This document shows, piece by piece, positions 4,183-6,860 of a DNA stretch of 6,860 bases. Within the stretch, counting starts at the first letter, position 1, and the number at the start of each line of letters is the position of its first letter. The notes under the pieces were generated by a model that worked only from the letters and a program-made list of their open reading frames with translations, was not told the origin of the DNA and did not search any database. The stretch is from Planctomycetota bacterium. GTDB lineage: Bacteria; Planctomycetota; UBA1135. A program made the position numbers and the translations under genes. The stretch spans positions 1-6,860 of the forward strand of contig JAQBVK010000130.1 in assembly GCA_027623585.1 (NCBI GenBank), written 5' to 3'.

Positions 4183-6860
4183 CTACCGGGGCGCGAGACG
4201 GCGCAGATAGCGCTCTCGCAGCTCGCTTTGGCGGTTTCCCGTGGGTTGCTCGCGCCCGCCGATCCACATGCGGACCACCAAGCCGAAGTCGAGCGGGTCG
4301 CCTTCGCACAGAAAGAAGCTCGCGACCTTGCCCGGCTCGATCGTGCCGACCAGCTCGCTCACTCCCAAGGTCTCCGCGGCGCCGAGCGTCAGCGCGTGCA
4401 GCGCTTGGTCGCGTCCGAGCCCGAAGGCGGCGGCCGTGGCGGCTTGATAAGGAAGGTTGCGGGTGAATTCCGGATCCGCCGTGCGCAGCGCGACGGTGCA
4501 ACCCGCGGCGCTGAGCACCGAGGCGTTGCGGAACGGCGCGTCGAAGGGCTCGGTATCGGAGGAAGGCAGCGCGTGCACGGGGCCGGTGATTACGCGTGCG
4601 CCGTCGGCGCCGAGGAAGCCGGCAATCTTCCACGCCTCGCGGGCGCCCAGCCAGATGACCTCCAACTTGCGCTCGCGCGCCCAAGCCCGCGCGGCCATCA
4701 TCGTCGCAGCGTCGGAGGCTTCGACGATCAGCGGGCGTTCGCCGCGAGCGAAAGGCAGCAGGGCTTCCAGACGCGGATCGCGCGCTTCGAGATTTTGTCC
4801 AGCAGCAAGTACGCGATCCGCAGTCTCACCGTAGTTCAAAGCTTCATCGAAGAATTTGTTCAGGTCTGCGAGGCCGCGCGGTTCGGCGGGCCCCTTCTTC
4901 GGATCCATGCGCCCCGCGCGCGGGAAGTCGAGCAACAGGCCGATGCTCGGTTCCACCACGAGATCTTCGGAGGTGATGCCGGCGAGTTGAATCAGCGAAG
5001 CTTGGCCACGCACGGTTCCGCCGGCGGGTGTGAGTAGGACGTAGGCCACCCCGTTCGAGCGCGAAACCGCGATGTGCGCCGAATCGGCATGCACCGCGTT
5101 TCCGGCGAGCAAGTCAGGTTGATTTTCGCCAATCTCCGAATCGTCGCGCGCGCTTCGCACCGCCCCGATTTCATAAAGGCCGGTGACGTCACCACAGTTG
5201 AGGAAGCCCGGGTAGAGGTGCATGCCCGAGGCGTCCACCACCACTGCGTCGGCGGCGGCCGGGAGTTTCTCCTCACCTTCGTGGATCGAGACGAAGCGCC
5301 CGTCGCGCACCAGCACGGTGCCCGCGAACGGCGCTCGGCCCGAAGTGTGAATGGTTGCGCCCTCGATGCGATAAGCGAGTCCGTGACCCTCGCGCGTCCA
5401 GCGCTCCCAGGCGGCGGCGTCGGCCATGGATTGTGAGCGCGGCGCCGGTGTGGCTTCAACCTGAGCGAAACTGCTCGAGGCTTCGGCGTAGTCGAGCCAA
5501 GCTTGCTCGGCGGTTTGGCTGCGCTCGTAGAGCACCCGTCCGCGAGCGATGGTGAGCACACAGCGCGCATAGCCCGACAGCGGCGGCGCGTCGTACACCG
5601 TCACCGTGCCGTCTTTGCCGACTTCGAGCGATCCGAGCCGCTCGGGCAGGTGGAGCTGAGCCGCGCTGTTCTGCGTGCAGGTGCGCATCGCGGACTCCCA
5701 GTCCAATCCGCCGTAGCGCATCGCCTTGGCCGCCTCGGTGTTGAGACGCCGAATGACTTCATCGGAGTCCGAGTTGATCGAAACGGTGACGCCGGCTTTG
5801 TGAAGGATTTCAACGTTCCACGGAATCGCGTCGTTGACTTCGTACTTGTAGGACCACCAGTCGCTGAAGGTAGAGGCCATTGCGCCGTATGCAGCCAGCT
5901 CCGGCGCGACTTTGTAGCCCTCCAGCACGTGCTGGAAAGTCGGTGCGAGGATCCCGAAGTCTCGGCAGATGCGCAGGAACATCTGAATCTCGTCCGCCCG
6001 ATAGGAGTGGCACTGGATGTGGATGCGGCCTTCGAGGATGTCGGCCAGCACTTCCAGACGCACGTCCCGGCGGAACGGCTCGGCGCTCTCCGCGGCGGCA
6101 GCGCGCGCGCGTGAATAATCTTGCGCAGCGGTGAAGGCGCGGCGGTAGACCGCTTCAACGCCGACCCGCGAAGACGGGAATCGCCGCGTCGGGCTGGAAC
6201 CATTAGACTGCTTGACGTTCTCGCCGAGGGCGAACTTGATGCCCTGCGGTGCGTCCGGATAACGCAGATCCGCGATCCGTTCGGCGAGGTAGTCGAGTTC
6301 CCAGACCGCCGCTTGCCCGCCGATCGGGTTCGCGGAGCCGTGCAGCGCCTGCGCCACCGCGGTGCCGCCCGCGGCTGCGCGGAAGATCCCGACGTCGCGC
6401 GCGTGCAGCATTTCGCCTACGCGGCACTCAGCGGTGATGCTCATCGAGCCTTCGTTGATCGAATCCAGCGCGAGGTGGGAGTGCGCGTCGATCACTGCGG
6501 GCATCACGTGCCAACCGATGGCGTCCACGGTCTCCACGCCCTCGCGCGCGGAGATGCGGCCGCCGACCGCCTGGATCACGCCGTCCACGATCAGCAAGTC
6601 GCCGATCGCCGGCGCGCTGCCGTCGACCCGCCAAAGCGTTGCGCCGTGCAGCAGCACCGAGCGTTCGCGCGCCTTCGCCCAATCAGAAGCGGGAACCCGG
6701 TCAGTCTCGAGTTCGACCGGCCACGCGGGGTGCCCCAGACGCTCATCGGTGGCCTCGCTCGGCGTGCTCGCCTCTGCGGCTGCGGCGCCTTCTTGCTCAC
6801 CGCGCTGCCCGCGAGGTCCGCGCCGCCCGCCCGGGCGTCCGGGGAACCCCGGTCGTGCTT
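4183..6860 (-). CDS. Tandem amidohydrolase: active domain plus degenerate second domain (5' end outside window)
   Basis: The frame is open to the right edge; 891 residues are visible. Residue numbers here count from the GTG codon at 6657. The first amidohydrolase domain (about 1-380) carries the metal ligand motif HSH at 59-61, a GSANPIGGQ loop (107-115), the conserved KFALGENVKQS (141-151), His217 in QCHSYRADE, His243 in FQHVLEGYK and the metal Asp in NSDSDE (295-300). After a polar Ala/Ser/Glu-rich linker (380-425), a second domain (428-803) repeats the layout: a short strand domain, an internal barrel and the closing GTIEPGKVAS segment. Its metal motif is lost: PGFLNCGD (483-490) replaces the PGLIDAHSH-type sequence. 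Related large proteins in Planctomycetota and other phyla are usually exported, but the N-terminus is not visible. Such enzymes cleave amide or similar bonds, sometimes in peptides or cyclic amides; the substrate cannot be told. The aminotransferase follows after 10 bases. Confidence 0.88.
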   Translation of the reverse strand, partial: ARPGFPGRPGGRRGPRGQRGEQEGAAAAEASTPSEATDERLGHPAWPVELETDRVPASDWAKARERSVLLHGATLWRVDGSAPAIGDLLIVDGVIQAVGGRISAREGVETVDAIGWHVMPAVIDAHSHLALDSINEGSMSITAECRVGEMLHARDVGIFRAAAGGTAVAQALHGSANPIGGQAAVWELDYLAERIADLRYPDAPQGIKFALGENVKQSNGSSPTRRFPSSRVGVEAVYRRAFTAAQDYSRARAAAAESAEPFRRDVRLEVLADILEGRIHIQCHSYRADEIQMFLRICRDFGILAPTFQHVLEGYKVAPELAAYGAMASTFSDWWSYKYEVNDAIPWNVEILHKAGVTVSINSDSDEVIRRLNTEAAKAMRYGGLDWESAMRTCTQNSAAQLHLPERLGSLEVGKDGTVTVYDAPPLSGYARCVLTIARGRVLYERSQTAEQAWLDYAEASSSFAQVEATPAPRSQSMADAAAWERWTREGHGLAYRIEGATIHTSGRAPFAGTVLVRDGRFVSIHEGEEKLPAAADAVVVDASGMHLYPGFLNCGDVTGLYEIGAVRSARDDSEIGENQPDLLAGNAVHADSAHIAVSRSNGVAYVLLTPAGGTVRGQASLIQLAGITSEDLVVEPSIGLLLDFPRAGRMDPKKGPAEPRGLADLNKFFDEALNYGETADRVLAAGQNLEARDPRLEALLPFARGERPLIVEASDAATMMAARAWARERKLEVIWLGAREAWKIAGFLGADGARVITGPVHALPSSDTEPFDAPFRNASVLSAAGCTVALRTADPEFTRNLPYQAATAAAFGLGRDQALHALTLGAAETLGVSELVGTIEPGKVASFFLCEGDPLDFGLVVRMWIGGREQPTGNRQSELRERYLRRLAPR
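6658..6858 (-). other. Gly/Pro/Arg-rich segment ahead of the amidohydrolase domain
   Basis: These 67 codons, in frame with the amidohydrolase, contain no stop and no ATG, GTG or TTG. The first 24 residues have Gly about every third position with many Pro, Arg and Gln (GFPGRPGGRRGPRGQRGEQ), followed by Ala/Glu/Ser and a short DERLGHPAWPVE stretch. Related multidomain amidohydrolases often have a Gly-rich linker before the active domain, so this is probably an interdomain linker and more of the protein lies to the right. The alternative is that translation begins at GTG 6657, which would start the protein directly at the first domain strand with no good ribosome binding site and no signal peptide. 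Confidence 0.6.

Noticed and set aside
3919..5037. 372-codon open frame on the + strand across the aminotransferase/amidohydrolase junction
   Set aside because: Both genes underneath are supported by catalytic motifs; this frame has no family features and is best explained as a high-GC shadow.
1..6860. Defence system, mobile element, CRISPR array, tRNA or riboswitch
   Set aside because: I looked across both strands and found no transposase, integrase, direct-repeat array, clover-leaf or long non-coding leader. Genes fill the window with gaps of at most 15 bases.

Overview
The window is high-GC bacterial chromosomal DNA with two gene trains that converge near position 2480. Every visible CDS appears to begin with GTG or TTG. 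The gene mix (Gfo/Idh/MocA oxidoreductase of the lipid A-cluster type, long-form TrmB, AlkC-type protein, very large tandem amidohydrolase) suggests a Gram-negative lineage such as Planctomycetota or a neighbouring phylum. That placement is inference from gene content; no marker gene here settles it.

Left half (1-2474, + strand): three genes are joined by 4-base start/stop overlaps. They are the C-terminal end of a Gfo/Idh/MocA-family oxidoreductase (cut by the left edge), a tRNA (guanine-N7)-methyltransferase (TrmB) with a C-terminal extension, and a HEAT-like-repeat protein of the AlkC DNA alkylation-repair family with a C-terminal Ig-like region. The AlkC-type protein keeps the family's Trp and Asp but appears to have lost both conserved active-site glutamates. 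Its start codon overlaps the trmB stop, so an AlkC-like pseudo-glycosylase seems to be co-translated with an m7G methyltransferase. This is the most unusual point in the window.

Junction (2472-2513): the two convergent genes are 15 bases apart. A palindrome runs exactly from one stop codon to the other, followed by a perfect 8-bp GC-rich hairpin. Together they look like a compact bidirectional terminator without a clear T tract.

Right half (2490-6860, - strand, read right to left): a giant amidohydrolase enters from the right edge. It has a Gly/Pro/Arg-rich segment, a metal-binding amidohydrolase domain and then a second, degenerate one. It is followed after 10 bases by a fold-type I PLP aminotransferase and after 9 more by a small three-helix membrane protein of unknown function. 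The tight spacing suggests one operon, perhaps for degrading a nitrogen-containing compound or peptide derivative, but the substrate cannot be read from the sequence.

I saw no RNA genes, CRISPR array, insertion sequence, prophage gene or promoter. Both operon promoters probably lie outside the window. No gap between genes exceeds 15 bases.
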